A DNA stretch of 64,000 bases from positions 62,001 to 126,000 of the forward strand of contig NZ_VMYE01000005.1 of assembly GCF_007655255.1 (NCBI RefSeq), in the 5' to 3' direction. The stretch's first letter is position 1, and each line of letters begins with the position of its first letter. The position numbers were made by a program, and so were the translations under genes. Positions 53,356 through 63,211 of this stretch are shown in pieces. The notes under the pieces were generated by a model. The model was not told the origin of the DNA. It ran no database searches and saw only the letters and a program-made list of their open reading frames with translations. The stretch comes from Extensimonas perlucida (lineage in GTDB: Bacteria > Pseudomonadota > Gammaproteobacteria > Burkholderiales > Burkholderiaceae_C).

Positions 53356-53787
53356 ATGGCGAACATCGACGAACTCAAGAGCACGGGCCTCAAGGCCACC
53401 TTGCCACGCCTGAAGATCCTCGAGATCTTCCAGCGCGGTGGGCAGCGCCACATGACGGCCGAGGACGTCTATCGCGTGCTGCTCGACGAGCGCTCCGACA
53501 TCGGCCTGGCCACGGTCTATCGCGTGCTCATGCAGTTCGAGCAGGCCGGTATCCTGATCCGCAGCAATTTCGAGAGCGGCAAGGCGATTTACGAAATCAA
53601 CGAAGGCCAGCACCACGACCACTTCGTCTGCACCTCGTGCGGCAAGGTCGAGGAGTTTTACGACCCCGAGATCGAGCAGCGCCAGCAAGCGATTGCCAAG
53701 GCCAAGGGCTGGCGCGTGCAAGACCATTCGCTGGCCCTGTATGGGCAATGTGCAAGCTGCGCCCAAAAGCAAACGCAAACAGATTGA
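53356..53787 (+). CDS. fur: Ferric uptake regulator
   Basis: A 143-residue winged-helix repressor: MANIDELKSTGLKATLPRLK, DIGLATVYRVLMQFEQAGI recognition helix, the HHDHFVCTSCGK metal-binding segment and a second CASC pair. Fur with Fe(II) represses iron uptake genes. Divergent from bamE. Confidence 0.96.
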   Translation: MANIDELKSTGLKATLPRLKILEIFQRGGQRHMTAEDVYRVLLDERSDIGLATVYRVLMQFEQAGILIRSNFESGKAIYEINEGQHHDHFVCTSCGKVEEFYDPEIEQRQQAIAKAKGWRVQDHSLALYGQCASCAQKQTQTD

Positions 53788-53810
53788 GTGCGCGCGAGGT
53801 GCGCTGAGGA

Positions 53811-54773
53811 TCAGTCTGCCGGCGCAGAATCACCGAGCATCGCGCGGCGATGGCGCGCGACGAATTCCTGGTAGGTGTTGATGCCGCGCATCTGCAAGAT
53901 GGTATTGCGCACCGCCGCTTCCACCAGCACGGCCATGTTGCGCCCGGCAACCACCTGGATCACCACCTTGCGGATAGGCACGCCCAGCACGTCCTGTGTG
54001 AGCGGCTCGTAGGGCAGGCGCTCGTATTCGCGCTCCATCGTTTCCTTGCGCACCAGGTACACGATGAGGCGCAGGCGCATCTTGCGCCGCACCGCCGCTT
54101 CGCCAAAGATCGCGCGGATGTCGAGCAGGCCGATGCCGCGCACTTCGAGCAGGTTTTGCAGCAGATCGGGGCAGCGGCCTTCGATCGTGCCCTGGTTGAT
54201 GCGGTACAGATCGACCGCGTCGTCGGCCACGAGCCCATTGCCGCGCGAGATCAGCTCGAGCCCGAGTTCACTCTTGCCCAGGCCAGACTCCCCCGTGATC
54301 AACACCCCCAGGCCCAGAATGTCCATGAACACGCCGTGCATGGTGGTGCGCTCGGCAAAGTATTTGGACAAATAGGTGCGCAACACGTCGATCACGAAGG
54401 CCGAGGATTCGCGCGTGGCAAACATCGGAATCTGGGCGCGCTCGCACATGGACAACAGCGCATCGGGGACGATCTGGTCGTCGGCCAGCACGAGCACGGG
54501 CGGCTCGAGCGTGACGATACGCGCGATGCGGCGCTTGCAATCCTCGGGCGTGGCGTTGGTGAGGTAGGCGATCTCACGCGCGCCCAGCACCTGCACCCGG
54601 TAGGGGTGGATGTAGTTCAGGTGCCCCACCAGGTCGGCGCCGGAGCGCGCCGAGCGCACGACTTCCTCGTCGAAACGCCGCTCCGACGCCCCGAGCCCGG
54701 CCACCCACTCCCACTTCAGCGTGCTGCGAAATTCTTCGAACAGCACATCGGCGCTGATGACGTTGGGTTTCAT
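53811..54773 (-). CDS. hprK: HPr kinase/phosphorylase
   Basis: A 320-residue protein with an N-terminal regulatory domain and a C-terminal kinase domain: His146 in [12 protein letters not shown], the P-loop GESGLGKS (161-168) and the signature [19 protein letters not shown]. In betaproteobacteria it phosphorylates HPr on serine and works with PtsN (EIIA-Ntr). It lies 48 bp after ptsN. Convergent with fur. Confidence 0.95.
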   Translation of the reverse strand: MKPNVISADVLFEEFRSTLKWEWVAGLGASERRFDEEVVRSARSGADLVGHLNYIHPYRVQVLGAREIAYLTNATPEDCKRRIARIVTLEPPVLVLADDQIVPDALLSMCERAQIPMFATRESSAFVIDVLRTYLSKYFAERTTMHGVFMDILGLGVLITGESGLGKSELGLELISRGNGLVADDAVDLYRINQGTIEGRCPDLLQNLLEVRGIGLLDIRAIFGEAAVRRKMRLRLIVYLVRKETMEREYERLPYEPLTQDVLGVPIRKVVIQVVAGRNMAVLVEAAVRNTILQMRGINTYQEFVARHRRAMLGDSAPAD

Positions 54774-54821
54774 GGCAAAGGCAGGATGGAAAAAGCGGCG
54801 CGCACGGCGGGTTCGTTCACG

Positions 54822-55292
54822 TCAGGCCGGCTGCTGGGCCGAATGCCAGTGGGCGATCAGCTCATGCAGCTCGGCGGCGTTATCGCAGGTTTTGAGCTTT
54901 TCGCGCAGCGTGGCGTCGCTGAGCAGCTCGGCAATCTCGGAGAGGATTTGCAGGTGTTTTTGCGTCGCCGCCTCGGGCACCAGCAGAAAGATCAGCAGGC
55001 TTACGGGCTGCTCGTCGGGGGCGTCGAAGCCTATCGGGTTTTGCAGCTGAAACACCGCGGCCATGGGCGCCTTGAGCCCCTTGATGCGGCCATGCGGAAT
55101 CGCCACGCCATGGCCCAGCCCCGTCGAGCCCAGGCGCTCGCGCGCAAACAGACTGTCGGTAATCAGGGCCCGGGAGAGTCCTTGCTGGCTTTCGAACAAC
55201 AGCCCCGCTTCTTCGAAAGCGCGCTTTTTGCTGGTGGCATCGACATGCACGAGCACTTGCGCTGCGGGCAGGATGGAGGCGAGTCGGTTCAT
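54822..55292 (-). CDS. ptsN: Nitrogen-regulatory PTS EIIA component
   Basis: A 156-residue EIIA-Ntr protein with the phosphorylatable His67 in GLGHGVAIPHGRIKG. Part of the nitrogen PTS chain controlling potassium and nitrogen responses. The start MNRLASILPAAQV gives the usual N-terminus; the frame continues upstream 42 codons through an inverted-repeat region. Grouped with hpf and hprK. Confidence 0.94.
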   Translation of the reverse strand: MNRLASILPAAQVLVHVDATSKKRAFEEAGLLFESQQGLSRALITDSLFARERLGSTGLGHGVAIPHGRIKGLKAPMAAVFQLQNPIGFDAPDEQPVSLLIFLLVPEAATQKHLQILSEIAELLSDATLREKLKTCDNAAELHELIAHWHSAQQPA

Positions 55293-55301
55293 GGTGATTA
55301 G

Positions 55302-55424
55302 CCCTAAATTCGGCAGTTGACCGCTGTTTTCCGGATGCAACTCTTTGACTTCACAGAGGATTTTGCGCACAACCGCGTTCACCCATGGGTGGCAGCGCTG
55401 CGCGCCCAACTGCCGCATTTAGGG
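55302..55424. repeat. 18-bp inverted repeat upstream of ptsN
   Basis: CCCTAAATTCGGCAGTTG (55302-55319) faces CAACTGCCGCATTTAGGG (55407-55424), with one mismatch in 18 and an 87-bp spacer. It lies 9 bp upstream of ptsN. Confidence 0.6.
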
Positions 55425-55504
55425 TAACAATTATGCACAAGGTTTGCAAAACTCCCCGCACCAAACGGCCTATCCGCGCGGCTGCGGCGAGGTTGCACGC
55501 ACGC

Positions 55505-55529
55505 GAAAAAGCCGCCCCGGCGGGCGGCT
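55505..55529 (-). terminator. Terminator after hpf
   Basis: On the minus strand AGCCGCCC pairs with GGGCGGCT around a four-base loop and is followed by TTTTTC; it lies about 20 bp downstream of the hpf stop. Confidence 0.75.
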
Positions 55530-55549
55530 GGCGAGCGAGGTTTTTACGC

Positions 55550-55885
55550 TCAGGCCTGCAACTCGCGCTTCAATGCCTCGTGGTGGTGGCTTTGCAGCCG
55601 GTCTTTGTGGCGCACGACCTGCCGGTCCATTTTGTCCATCAGCTCATCGACGGCCGCGTACAGGTCGGCATGGGCGGTTTCGGCAAACAGGTCGCAGCCC
55701 TTGACGTGGATGTTGCACTCGGCGCGCTGGCGCTTTTCTTTTTCCTTCTGCTTTTCCACCGTGAGCAGCACCTTGACATCGACCACCTGATCAAAGTGCC
55801 TTGTGACCCGCTCCAGCTTGCTGGCGACGTAGCTGCGCAGTGCCGGAGTGACTTCGAGGTGGTGACCACTGATCGTCAGGTTCAT
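55550..55885 (-). CDS. hpf: Ribosome hibernation-promoting factor
   Basis: A 111-residue protein with the HPF/RaiA fold: [20 protein letters not shown] and [21 protein letters not shown]. Short form, promoting ribosome inactivation in stationary phase. It is followed by its own terminator, ptsN and hprK. The start was chosen at MNLTISG; the frame extends 17 codons upstream. Confidence 0.93.
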   Translation of the reverse strand: MNLTISGHHLEVTPALRSYVASKLERVTRHFDQVVDVKVLLTVEKQKEKEKRQRAECNIHVKGCDLFAETAHADLYAAVDELMDKMDRQVVRHKDRLQSHHHEALKRELQA

Positions 55886-56109
55886 GAGAAAGTCTCCTAG
55901 GGTTTCGAGGGAAACATGTGCCGCCTGCTGCGCCATGGCGAGGTGCGGGCGGCGCGGTCAAAAAGCGAACGCGAGTTCACTATGCTCCCCGCAGCCCCGA
56001 AAAGCAATACGGCGCACCAATCCTGCTTTGCGGGGCGGGTAACTGCGTGCCAGTGGGCGCGCGCCGGCCTCGTAGAATGGCCGGTTGGTTTTTCTCATGC
56101 TTTTTCACC

Positions 56110-57030
56110 ATGGCCGAGCCCCGCCTTCCTGCACTGCACACCTCCCACCTGCACTCTCTGCCCCTGCTGGCGCGCGGCAAGGTGCGCGACAACTATGCCG
56201 TGGGCCAGGACCGCATCCTCATGGTCGCCACGGACCGAATTTCGGCCTTCGATGTGATCATGGACGACCCCATCCCTGGCAAGGGCGTGCTGCTCACGCA
56301 AATGGCGCTGTTCTGGTTCGAGCGGCTGCAAGGCATCTGCCCCAACCACCTGACGGGCCAGGCGCCCGAGAGCGTGGTGCAGCCCGACGAAGTCGAGCAG
56401 GTGCGCGGCCGCTCCATGCTCGTGCGCAGGCTGCAGCCCGTGCCGATCGAAGCCGTGGTGCGCGGCTATCTGGCCGGCAGCGGCTGGAAGGAATACCAGG
56501 CGACGCAATCGGTATGCGGCGTGCCGCTGCCGGCGGGGCTTTCGAATGCCGCGCGCCTGCCCGAGCCCATCTACACCCCAGCGGCCAAGGCGGCCGTGGG
56601 CGAGCACGATGAAAACATCACCTACGAGCGCACCGTGCACATGGTGGGCCCGGCGCTCGCTGCGCAGATTCGCGATCTGAGCATTGCCCTGTACCGCGCC
56701 GCGGCGGCATTCGCGCTCGGCCGGGGCCTGATCATTGCCGACACCAAGTTCGAATTCGGCCTGGCCCCCGATGGCAGCCTGGTGCTGATGGACGAGGTGC
56801 TCACGCCCGACAGCTCGCGCTATTGGCCCGTCGAAGGCTATGAAGCCGCGCTGGCCGCGGGCCAGAACCCGCCGAGCTTCGACAAGCAGTTTCTGCGCGA
56901 CTGGCTGGAGCAGGCGCAGGTGGACGGAAAGCCCTGGAACAAGACGCCGCCGGCCCCGCGGCTGCCCACCGAGGTGATCGCAAAAACCGCCGAAAAATAC
57001 CGCGAGGCGCTGCAGCGGCTCGTAGGCTGA
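56110..57030 (+). CDS. purC: SAICAR synthetase
   Basis: A 306-residue purine enzyme: [48 protein letters not shown] and [11 protein letters not shown], all PurC signatures. It joins aspartate to CAIR with ATP. The start [12 protein letters not shown] follows a 224-bp gap from hpf; the longer frame has no homology. purE and purK follow after two other genes. Confidence 0.96.
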   Translation: MAEPRLPALHTSHLHSLPLLARGKVRDNYAVGQDRILMVATDRISAFDVIMDDPIPGKGVLLTQMALFWFERLQGICPNHLTGQAPESVVQPDEVEQVRGRSMLVRRLQPVPIEAVVRGYLAGSGWKEYQATQSVCGVPLPAGLSNAARLPEPIYTPAAKAAVGEHDENITYERTVHMVGPALAAQIRDLSIALYRAAAAFALGRGLIIADTKFEFGLAPDGSLVLMDEVLTPDSSRYWPVEGYEAALAAGQNPPSFDKQFLRDWLEQAQVDGKPWNKTPPAPRLPTEVIAKTAEKYREALQRLVG

Positions 57031-57044
57031 GAAAAATCCCGGGC

Positions 57045-58193
57045 ATGGCGGCGCCCCAAAATATTCCCACCACCTTCGGCAGCGGAGCGCCCATGCCACA
57101 GAGCGTGAAACGTCCTGTGCACTGGATCGTGCGCATGAACCGCCGCAACCGCACGATGGCCTTCGTCTGGGTGCTGCTGGTGCTTGCGGCCCACATGTGG
57201 GGACGCGGCTATGGCCCGGTGGCCTGGGTGCTGCTGGGCCTGCAGTTTCTGGTCTATCCACACGTGGCATATCTCGCGGCGGTGCGTTCCAGAAACCAGA
57301 TGCGCACCGAGTTCGGCAACATGCTGCTCGACGGCCTGATGTTCGGCATCTGGATGGCGGTGTTGAAGTTCCCGCTCTGGATCAGCTACATGCTGTTCAT
57401 CGGCGCGGCCATCAACATGACGGTGTTCCGCGGCGCCGCGGGGGCCTTGCTGGCTGCGGCGGTCATTGCCTGCGGCGCCCTGCTGGGAGCGGCAGTGTTC
57501 GGCCTGCATGCCGAGCCTGCCACGGCGCCGCTCACTACCAGCCTGAGCATCGCAACGCTGTCGCTGTACCTGCTGGTCGTGGCCAAGGACGCCTATGCCC
57601 GGTCGCTGATGCTGTTCCAGACGCGCCAGCAGCTGCGTGCCAAGATGGAGGAGGTCCTGGCACTGCAGCAGCAGCTGCAGGAGCAATCGACGCAGGACCC
57701 GCTCACAGGGTTGTTCAACCGCCGCTACCTCGTGGATGCCATGGCGCGCGAGCTGGCGCGCTGCGCGCACGCGGGGCTGCCGCTGAGCATCCTGCTCGTG
57801 GACATAGATCACTTCAAGCGCATCAATGACGGTTTTGGCCACCAGGCGGGAGACGCCGTGATCGTCCACCTTGCCCAGCTGCTGCGCCAGCAGGCCCGTG
57901 TGGGCGACGTGGTCTGCCGCTACGGTGGCGAGGAATTTCTGCTGCTGTGCCCCGAAATGCCGCAGGCCGCGGCACTGGAGCGGGCGCAGCAGTACCGCGC
58001 AAGCTTCGCCGCGCAGCCTTTGCTGGTGGGGAATGCGTCCATCCCCGTGACGCTGTCTGCCGGCGTGGCCACGTTCCCAGAACACGGCGACTCGGCCAAT
58101 GCGCTGATCCGCAGCGCCGACGCGGCGCTGTACCGCGCCAAGGACCTGGGGCGCAACCGCGTCGAACTCGCGCTCCCTGCCGCGGCGGGCTGA
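57045..58193 (+). CDS. MASE2-GGDEF diguanylate cyclase
   Basis: A 382-residue inner-membrane protein. About five N-terminal hydrophobic segments form a MASE2 sensory domain, followed by a short coiled coil (EEVLALQQQLQEQ) and a GGDEF domain: DPLTGLFNRRYL, DIDHFKRINDGFGH and RYGGEEFLLL, an active-type site. RVGD five residues before GGEEF is a good inhibitory I-site. It makes cyclic di-GMP. It begins 14 bp after purC, so may be co-transcribed. An internal ATG at 57093 is an alternative start. Confidence 0.88.
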   Translation: MAAPQNIPTTFGSGAPMPQSVKRPVHWIVRMNRRNRTMAFVWVLLVLAAHMWGRGYGPVAWVLLGLQFLVYPHVAYLAAVRSRNQMRTEFGNMLLDGLMFGIWMAVLKFPLWISYMLFIGAAINMTVFRGAAGALLAAAVIACGALLGAAVFGLHAEPATAPLTTSLSIATLSLYLLVVAKDAYARSLMLFQTRQQLRAKMEEVLALQQQLQEQSTQDPLTGLFNRRYLVDAMARELARCAHAGLPLSILLVDIDHFKRINDGFGHQAGDAVIVHLAQLLRQQARVGDVVCRYGGEEFLLLCPEMPQAAALERAQQYRASFAAQPLLVGNASIPVTLSAGVATFPEHGDSANALIRSADAALYRAKDLGRNRVELALPAAAG

Positions 58194-58219
58194 GCAGCGT
58201 TGACGTTCAGCCCAGCCGC

Positions 58220-59134
58220 TCAGCTCAGCACCACGCTCGAGAGCCGCCGGCGGTAGCTCGCCACCACCGGGTCTTCGGGCGGAATCTGGCCCTCGGCCAC
58301 CTTGGGCTTGGGCGGCTCGATGAGCTCGAGGATGGCGACGTAGGTCTTGCGCGCCGCGTCCTCATTCCAGTGCTTGTCGCGCATGAGGATTTCGAGCAAC
58401 TCGTCCATGGCCTCGGTCCAGCGCTGCTGCGCCATGAGCCAGCGTGCGCGCGCAAAGCGCGTCTCAAAGTCGCGCTTGTTCGCCGCGATTTTCGCGTCGA
58501 ATTCGGCTCCAGCCGAGGCGTCATAGCCATTGGCAGCAATGAATTCAATAGCATCAAGCCAAACTTTGAGGGCGCCCAGCCGCCGATCCACCGCAACCTT
58601 GGCCTGCACCGGCGCGAATGCGGCCTGGGCCTCAGCGACGCGGCCCAGCTGCAGCAGCAGCTTGACGTAGTCGAAACGCGCCTCGTCGTTCGCCGGGTCG
58701 GTGGCCACCGCGTGCTGCAGTTTTTCGAGCGCGGTGGCAACATCGCCCGCGGCCAGGGCGTCCTGCGCGGACTCCTCCTGCACCTCGGCTTCAGCCTGCG
58801 TCTCATCGGCGGGGGGCACATGCTTGTCGAGAAAGGCGCGCACCTGGCCTTCGGGCAACGCGCCCATGAAGCCATCGACGGGCTGGCCACCCTGGAGCAG
58901 CACGCAGGTCGGGATGCTGCGGATGCCGAACATGCCCGCGAGCTCCTGCTGCTCGTCGGAGTTGATCTTGACCAGCTTGAAGCGGCCCGCGTATTCGGTT
59001 TCGAGCTTTTCGAGGATGGGGCCCAGTGAGCGGCACGGGCCGCACCATGGCGCCCAGAAATCGACCAGCACGGGCACGCTCAACGAGGCGTTCACGACCT
59101 CGGTTTCAAAATTTTCCAGGGTGACATCGATCAT
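58220..59134 (-). CDS. cnoX: Thioredoxin-TPR protein, CnoX/YbbN-like
   Basis: A 304-residue protein: N-terminal thioredoxin domain with the active site WAPWCGPC (Cys31, Cys34), then a helical TPR-like C-terminus (DALAAGDVATALEKLQHAVA, DYVKLLLQLGRVAEAQAAF). This architecture is that of CnoX/YbbN chaperedoxins that protect GroEL substrates from oxidation. E. coli YbbN lacks one Cys; here both are present, so it may also be redox-active. Divergent from purE. Confidence 0.88.
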   Translation of the reverse strand: MIDVTLENFETEVVNASLSVPVLVDFWAPWCGPCRSLGPILEKLETEYAGRFKLVKINSDEQQELAGMFGIRSIPTCVLLQGGQPVDGFMGALPEGQVRAFLDKHVPPADETQAEAEVQEESAQDALAAGDVATALEKLQHAVATDPANDEARFDYVKLLLQLGRVAEAQAAFAPVQAKVAVDRRLGALKVWLDAIEFIAANGYDASAGAEFDAKIAANKRDFETRFARARWLMAQQRWTEAMDELLEILMRDKHWNEDAARKTYVAILELIEPPKPKVAEGQIPPEDPVVASYRRRLSSVVLS

Positions 59135-59239
59135 GGGAGGTGGGCCTCGAATGTGGCTTGTGAATGGCAAAAGTAAAATCGCGCGCTGCCAACACCAACA
59201 CCGGCCCGGCCGGCGGCGCAGCGCCGCACCTCCAGCATT

Positions 59240-59736
<497 letters not shown>

Positions 59737-59740
<4 letters not shown>

Positions 59741-60909
59741 AGCCCGCCGCCACGCCCCTTTTGCCCGGCGCGACGCTGGGCGTGCTCGGTGGCGGCCAGC
59801 TCGGGCGCATGTTCGTGCATGCGGCGCAGAGCATGGGCTACTACACCGCCGTGCTCGACCCCGACCCGCACAGTCCTGCCGGCCGCGTGAGCCACCACCA
59901 CATCCAGACCGCCTACGACGACCATGAGGGCCTCGCGCGCCTCGTGCAGCTGTGCGACGCCATCACCACCGAATTCGAAAACGTGCCCGCGCAGGTGCTG
60001 GAGGCACTCGCGCAGCGCCGCCGCGTGGCCCCTGCGGCGGCAGCCGTGGCCGTGGCGCAGGACCGCGCCGCCGAAAAAGCGCACTTCGTGCGCTGCGGCG
60101 TGCCCTGCGCGCCGCATGCGCTGATCAGCAGCGCGCAGGACTGCGCCGCGCCCGCGCACGCCGCGCTGCTGCCGGGCATCCTCAAAACGGCGCGCCTGGG
60201 CTACGACGGCAAAGGCCAGGCGCGTGTGCACACGCTGCAAGAGCTCGCCGCCGCCTGGCAAGCGCTGGGCGGCGTACCCTGCGTGCTCGAACAACTGCTG
60301 CCGCTGGACTTCGAATGCTCGGTCATCGTCGCGCGCGGCAGCGACGGCCAGTGCGTGCACCTGCCGCCGCAGCGCAACCTGCACCGCGACGGCATCCTCG
60401 CGGTGACCGAGGTTTATGCACAAAATATGCCGCAAACACTCATGCAGCAAGCGCTAGAAGCTGCAACTTCAATAGCAAACGGCCTGGCCTATGTGGGCGT
60501 GCTGTGCGTGGAGTTTTTCGTGTTGCACGGCGGCCGCCTGGTCGTGAACGAGATCGCGCCGCGCCCGCACAACAGCGGCCACTACAGCCTCGACGCCTGC
60601 GACCTGTCGCAATTCGAGCTGCAGGTGCGCACACTCGCCGGCCTGCCGCTCACGCCGCCGCGCCAGCACAGCGCGGCCGTCATGCTGAATCTGCTCGGTG
60701 ACTTGTGGTTCACGCAGGGCGAAGCGGCGCACACCCCGCCCTGGGCCGCACTGCTCGCGCTGCCCGGCATGCACCTGCATCTGTACGGCAAGGCGCAGCC
60801 GCGGCGCGGGCGCAAGATGGGCCATCTGAGCGTCACCGCGCCCACACCCGAGGCCGCGCGCGCCGCCGCCCTGCAGGCCGCAGCGTTGCTGGGCATCGCG
60901 CCGTTCTGA
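59737..60909 (+). CDS. purK: N5-carboxyaminoimidazole ribonucleotide synthase
   Basis: A 390-residue ATP-grasp enzyme: [21 protein letters not shown] at the N-terminus, [12 protein letters not shown] and [15 protein letters not shown] in the ATP-grasp region. It carboxylates AIR using ATP and bicarbonate. Translationally coupled to purE. An AT-rich stretch near 60440-60480 encodes [12 protein letters not shown] and resembles a weak copy of the dispersed repeats. Confidence 0.95.
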
Positions 60910-60929
60910 ATCGTCCAGCTGCACACACC

Positions 60930-62117
60930 ATGATCCTGCCCGGCACCGACCCCGCAACCATCGCCGCCGCCGCGCACGCCTTGCGCACGGGCGCGCTCGT
61001 GGGCCTGCCGACCGAAACGGTGTATGGCCTCGCGGCCGACGCCGACGACCCGGCCGCGGTGGCGCAGATCTTCGCGCGCAAGGGCCGCCCGAGCGACCAC
61101 CCGCTGATCGTGCATGTGGCCGACAGCGAGCGTGCCGCAGCCGTCCCGCATTTTGCGAGCGAGGTGCCGCCATTCGCGCAGGCGCTCATGGACGCCTTCT
61201 GGCCCGGCCCGCTCACGCTGATCCTGCCGCGCCGCGCCGGCGTGGCCACGGCCGCGGCGGGCGGCCAGGCGAGCGTGGGCCTGCGCTGCCCCGCGCACCC
61301 CGTGGCGCAGGCCGTGCTACAGGCTTGCGCGGCGCCGCCCGAGGCGGGGAAGGACGAGCGCCGCGTATTCGGCCTCGCCGCGCCGAGCGCAAACCGCTTC
61401 GGCCGCGTGAGCCCGACCACGGCCGCGCACGTGCAGGCCGAATTCGGCGACGAGCTCCTGGTGCTCGACGGCGGCCCTTGCGCCGTGGGCATCGAATCGA
61501 CCATCATCGACGGCACGCGCGGGCGTCCCGTGCTGCTGCGCCCCGGAGCCATCACGCGCGCACAGATCGCCGCCGCCTGCGGGCTCGCGCCGCTCTCGAA
61601 AGAGGATCTGCCTATGCAGACCCCGCGGGCGTCAGGCACGCTGGAGGCGCACTATGCGCCGACGGCCAAGGTGCGCCTCATGGACGCGCGCGCGCTGCAG
61701 ACGGCGCTCGACCTGCTAGGAGCCTGTCGGACTTTGGGCGTCGATAGCGAGAATGTGCCCCAGCGAGGTCAGTTTTTGCCGGATTCGCCGCCCCATAGTG
61801 CTGCTATGGGGCAAGAAGGCGGTAAAAAATGGGCCGCTGCGGCGCATTCGCAGCCGACGATTCCAAAGTCCGACAGGCTCCTAGGCGCGGACGCGGCGCG
61901 GCTTGGCGTGTATGCGCGCACGCCGCTGCGCTGCGCCGCGCCCCAGGTTGTGCTGCGGCGCATGCCCGAGGACGCCGCCGCCGCAGCGCAGGAGTTGTTC
62001 GCCGCGCTGCGCGCGTTCGATGCCGCAGGCGTGGCGCTGCTCTGGATCGAAACCCCGCCCGACACCCCCGCGTGGGAGGGCGTGCGCGACCGGCTGCAGC
62101 GCGCGGCGGCAGCCTGA
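60930..62117 (+). CDS. sua5: Threonylcarbamoyl-AMP synthase (Sua5) with in-frame palindromic insertion
   Basis: A 395-residue two-domain protein for the tRNA t6A modification. The YrdC domain carries GLPTETVYGLAADA, KGRPSDHPLIVHV, PGPLTLILPRR, APSANRFGRVSPT and IESTIIDGT. The C-terminal Sua5 domain begins near residue 240. From residue about 263 to 318 a 163-bp palindromic element plus TA adds 55 residues; removing it restores DLLGADAARLGVYAR in one frame and a 340-residue protein. The insertion lies in the linker or early Sua5 domain, away from the catalytic domain. It follows purK by 20 bp. Confidence 0.9.
   Translation: MILPGTDPATIAAAAHALRTGALVGLPTETVYGLAADADDPAAVAQIFARKGRPSDHPLIVHVADSERAAAVPHFASEVPPFAQALMDAFWPGPLTLILPRRAGVATAAAGGQASVGLRCPAHPVAQAVLQACAAPPEAGKDERRVFGLAAPSANRFGRVSPTTAAHVQAEFGDELLVLDGGPCAVGIESTIIDGTRGRPVLLRPGAITRAQIAAACGLAPLSKEDLPMQTPRASGTLEAHYAPTAKVRLMDARALQTALDLLGACRTLGVDSENVPQRGQFLPDSPPHSAAMGQEGGKKWAAAAHSQPTIPKSDRLLGADAARLGVYARTPLRCAAPQVVLRRMPEDAAAAAQELFAALRAFDAAGVALLWIETPPDTPAWEGVRDRLQRAAAA
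61719..61881 (+). mobile_element. 163-bp palindromic MITE-like element, copy 3 (in sua5)
   Basis: Perfect 19-bp terminal inverted repeats, flanked by TA on both sides (61717-61718 and 61882-61883). The central stem GCCCCATAG/CTATGGGGC (61790-61798, 61804-61812) has a TGCTG loop. Same orientation and same codon phase as copy 1. Confidence 0.87.
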
Positions 62118-62193
62118 ACTCGGCCTGCACCGGCACGCGGCCCGCTTTCTTGCGCCTCGTTAAACTTAGCGCTTCATTTTTGGAGAAACCCCT

Positions 62194-63150
62194 ATGGCAG
62201 CAAATTGGATGCGCCGCATCGCCCTCACCTTGTGCGTGGGCGCCACGGCCATGGTGCTCGCGGCCTGCGGCTCGAGTTCCGTCGCGTCGGCACTCACGCC
62301 GAGCCGCTTCATCGTCTTCGGCGATGCGCTCAGCGACATCGGACAAAGCGGCGGCAAGCGCTACACGGTCAACGACGGCTCGGTCAACAACTGGACGCTG
62401 CAGCTCGCTTCGCACTACGGCAAGACCATCACGCCCTCGTCGGCCGGCGGCCTGAGTTACGCCTGGGGCAACGCGCGCGTGCTCGCCACGCCCGACGCCG
62501 CGGGCGGCAGCGCGCCGCCGCTTTCCGCGCAGATCGACGCCTTTCTCGCCGCGAACCAGTTTTCTTCGGACGACTTGGTCGTGATCGACGGCGGCATCAG
62601 CGACCTGATCGTCGCCATGCAGGCCGTGCTCGCCGGCAGCATGACGTCCGACGCCATGCTGGCCGCCGCGACCCAGACCGGCAAAGACCTGGGCGCGCAG
62701 GTGCGCCGCCTGGTCAACGCCGGCGCCAAGCACGTACTTCTGGCGGCCGCCTATGACCTCAGCAAGACACCCTGGGCCGCAACCATCGATCAAAAAGACC
62801 TGCTCTACAAGGCCAGCCGCGCGCTCAATGACAGCCTCAAGGTCAGCATCGTCGATCTCGGGGCCAACGTGCTGTACCTCGACAGCGAGTACTACGTGAA
62901 CCTCTACGTCAACTCCCCCGGCTCGTTCAGCTTTTCCGTGACGGACAAGCCGCTGTGCACGTCCATAGACCCGGCCAACGGCATAGGCATAGGCACGAAC
63001 CAGGTCAATTCGGCGCTGTGCACGAGCGCGACCCTTGTCGCGGGGGCAGACCCGCTCCGATACGTCTTTGCCGACCCGGTCTACCTCACGCCCTCGGCGC
63101 ACCGCCAGTTGGGCGACTACGCCTACGACCAGCTCACGCTGCGTTGGTAA
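62194..63150 (+). CDS. SGNH/GDSL-like lipoprotein, probable esterase family
   Basis: A 318-residue protein with a signal peptide and lipobox VLAACGSSS. The block I motif reads IVFGDALSDIG, so the usual nucleophile Ser of GDSL is Ala. Block III-like DGGISDLI and the C-terminal VYLTPSAHRQLGDYAY with the catalytic-type His remain. It is likely anchored to the outer membrane. Either the family uses another residue or the protein has lost esterase activity. A GGAG lies 10 bases upstream of the ATG. Confidence 0.75.
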   Translation: MAANWMRRIALTLCVGATAMVLAACGSSSVASALTPSRFIVFGDALSDIGQSGGKRYTVNDGSVNNWTLQLASHYGKTITPSSAGGLSYAWGNARVLATPDAAGGSAPPLSAQIDAFLAANQFSSDDLVVIDGGISDLIVAMQAVLAGSMTSDAMLAAATQTGKDLGAQVRRLVNAGAKHVLLAAAYDLSKTPWAATIDQKDLLYKASRALNDSLKVSIVDLGANVLYLDSEYYVNLYVNSPGSFSFSVTDKPLCTSIDPANGIGIGTNQVNSALCTSATLVAGADPLRYVFADPVYLTPSAHRQLGDYAYDQLTLRW

Positions 63151-63167
63151 AAAACTGCCACTGAATG

Positions 63168-63193
63168 AAAAAGGCGCCCAAGGGCGCCTTTTT
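63168..63193. terminator. Bidirectional terminator between GDSL-like gene and lipase
   Basis: AAAAAGGCGCCC-AA-GGGCGCCTTTTT is a near-continuous palindrome with A- and T-tracts on both sides, placed between two convergent genes. Confidence 0.85.
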
Positions 63194-63211
63194 CGTGCCA
63201 GAGCGTGAAAC

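Noticed and set aside
55335-55427. 30-codon plus-strand frame within the inverted repeat upstream of ptsN
   Set aside because: No homology or ribosome binding site recognised; its coding look may come from the opposite strand.
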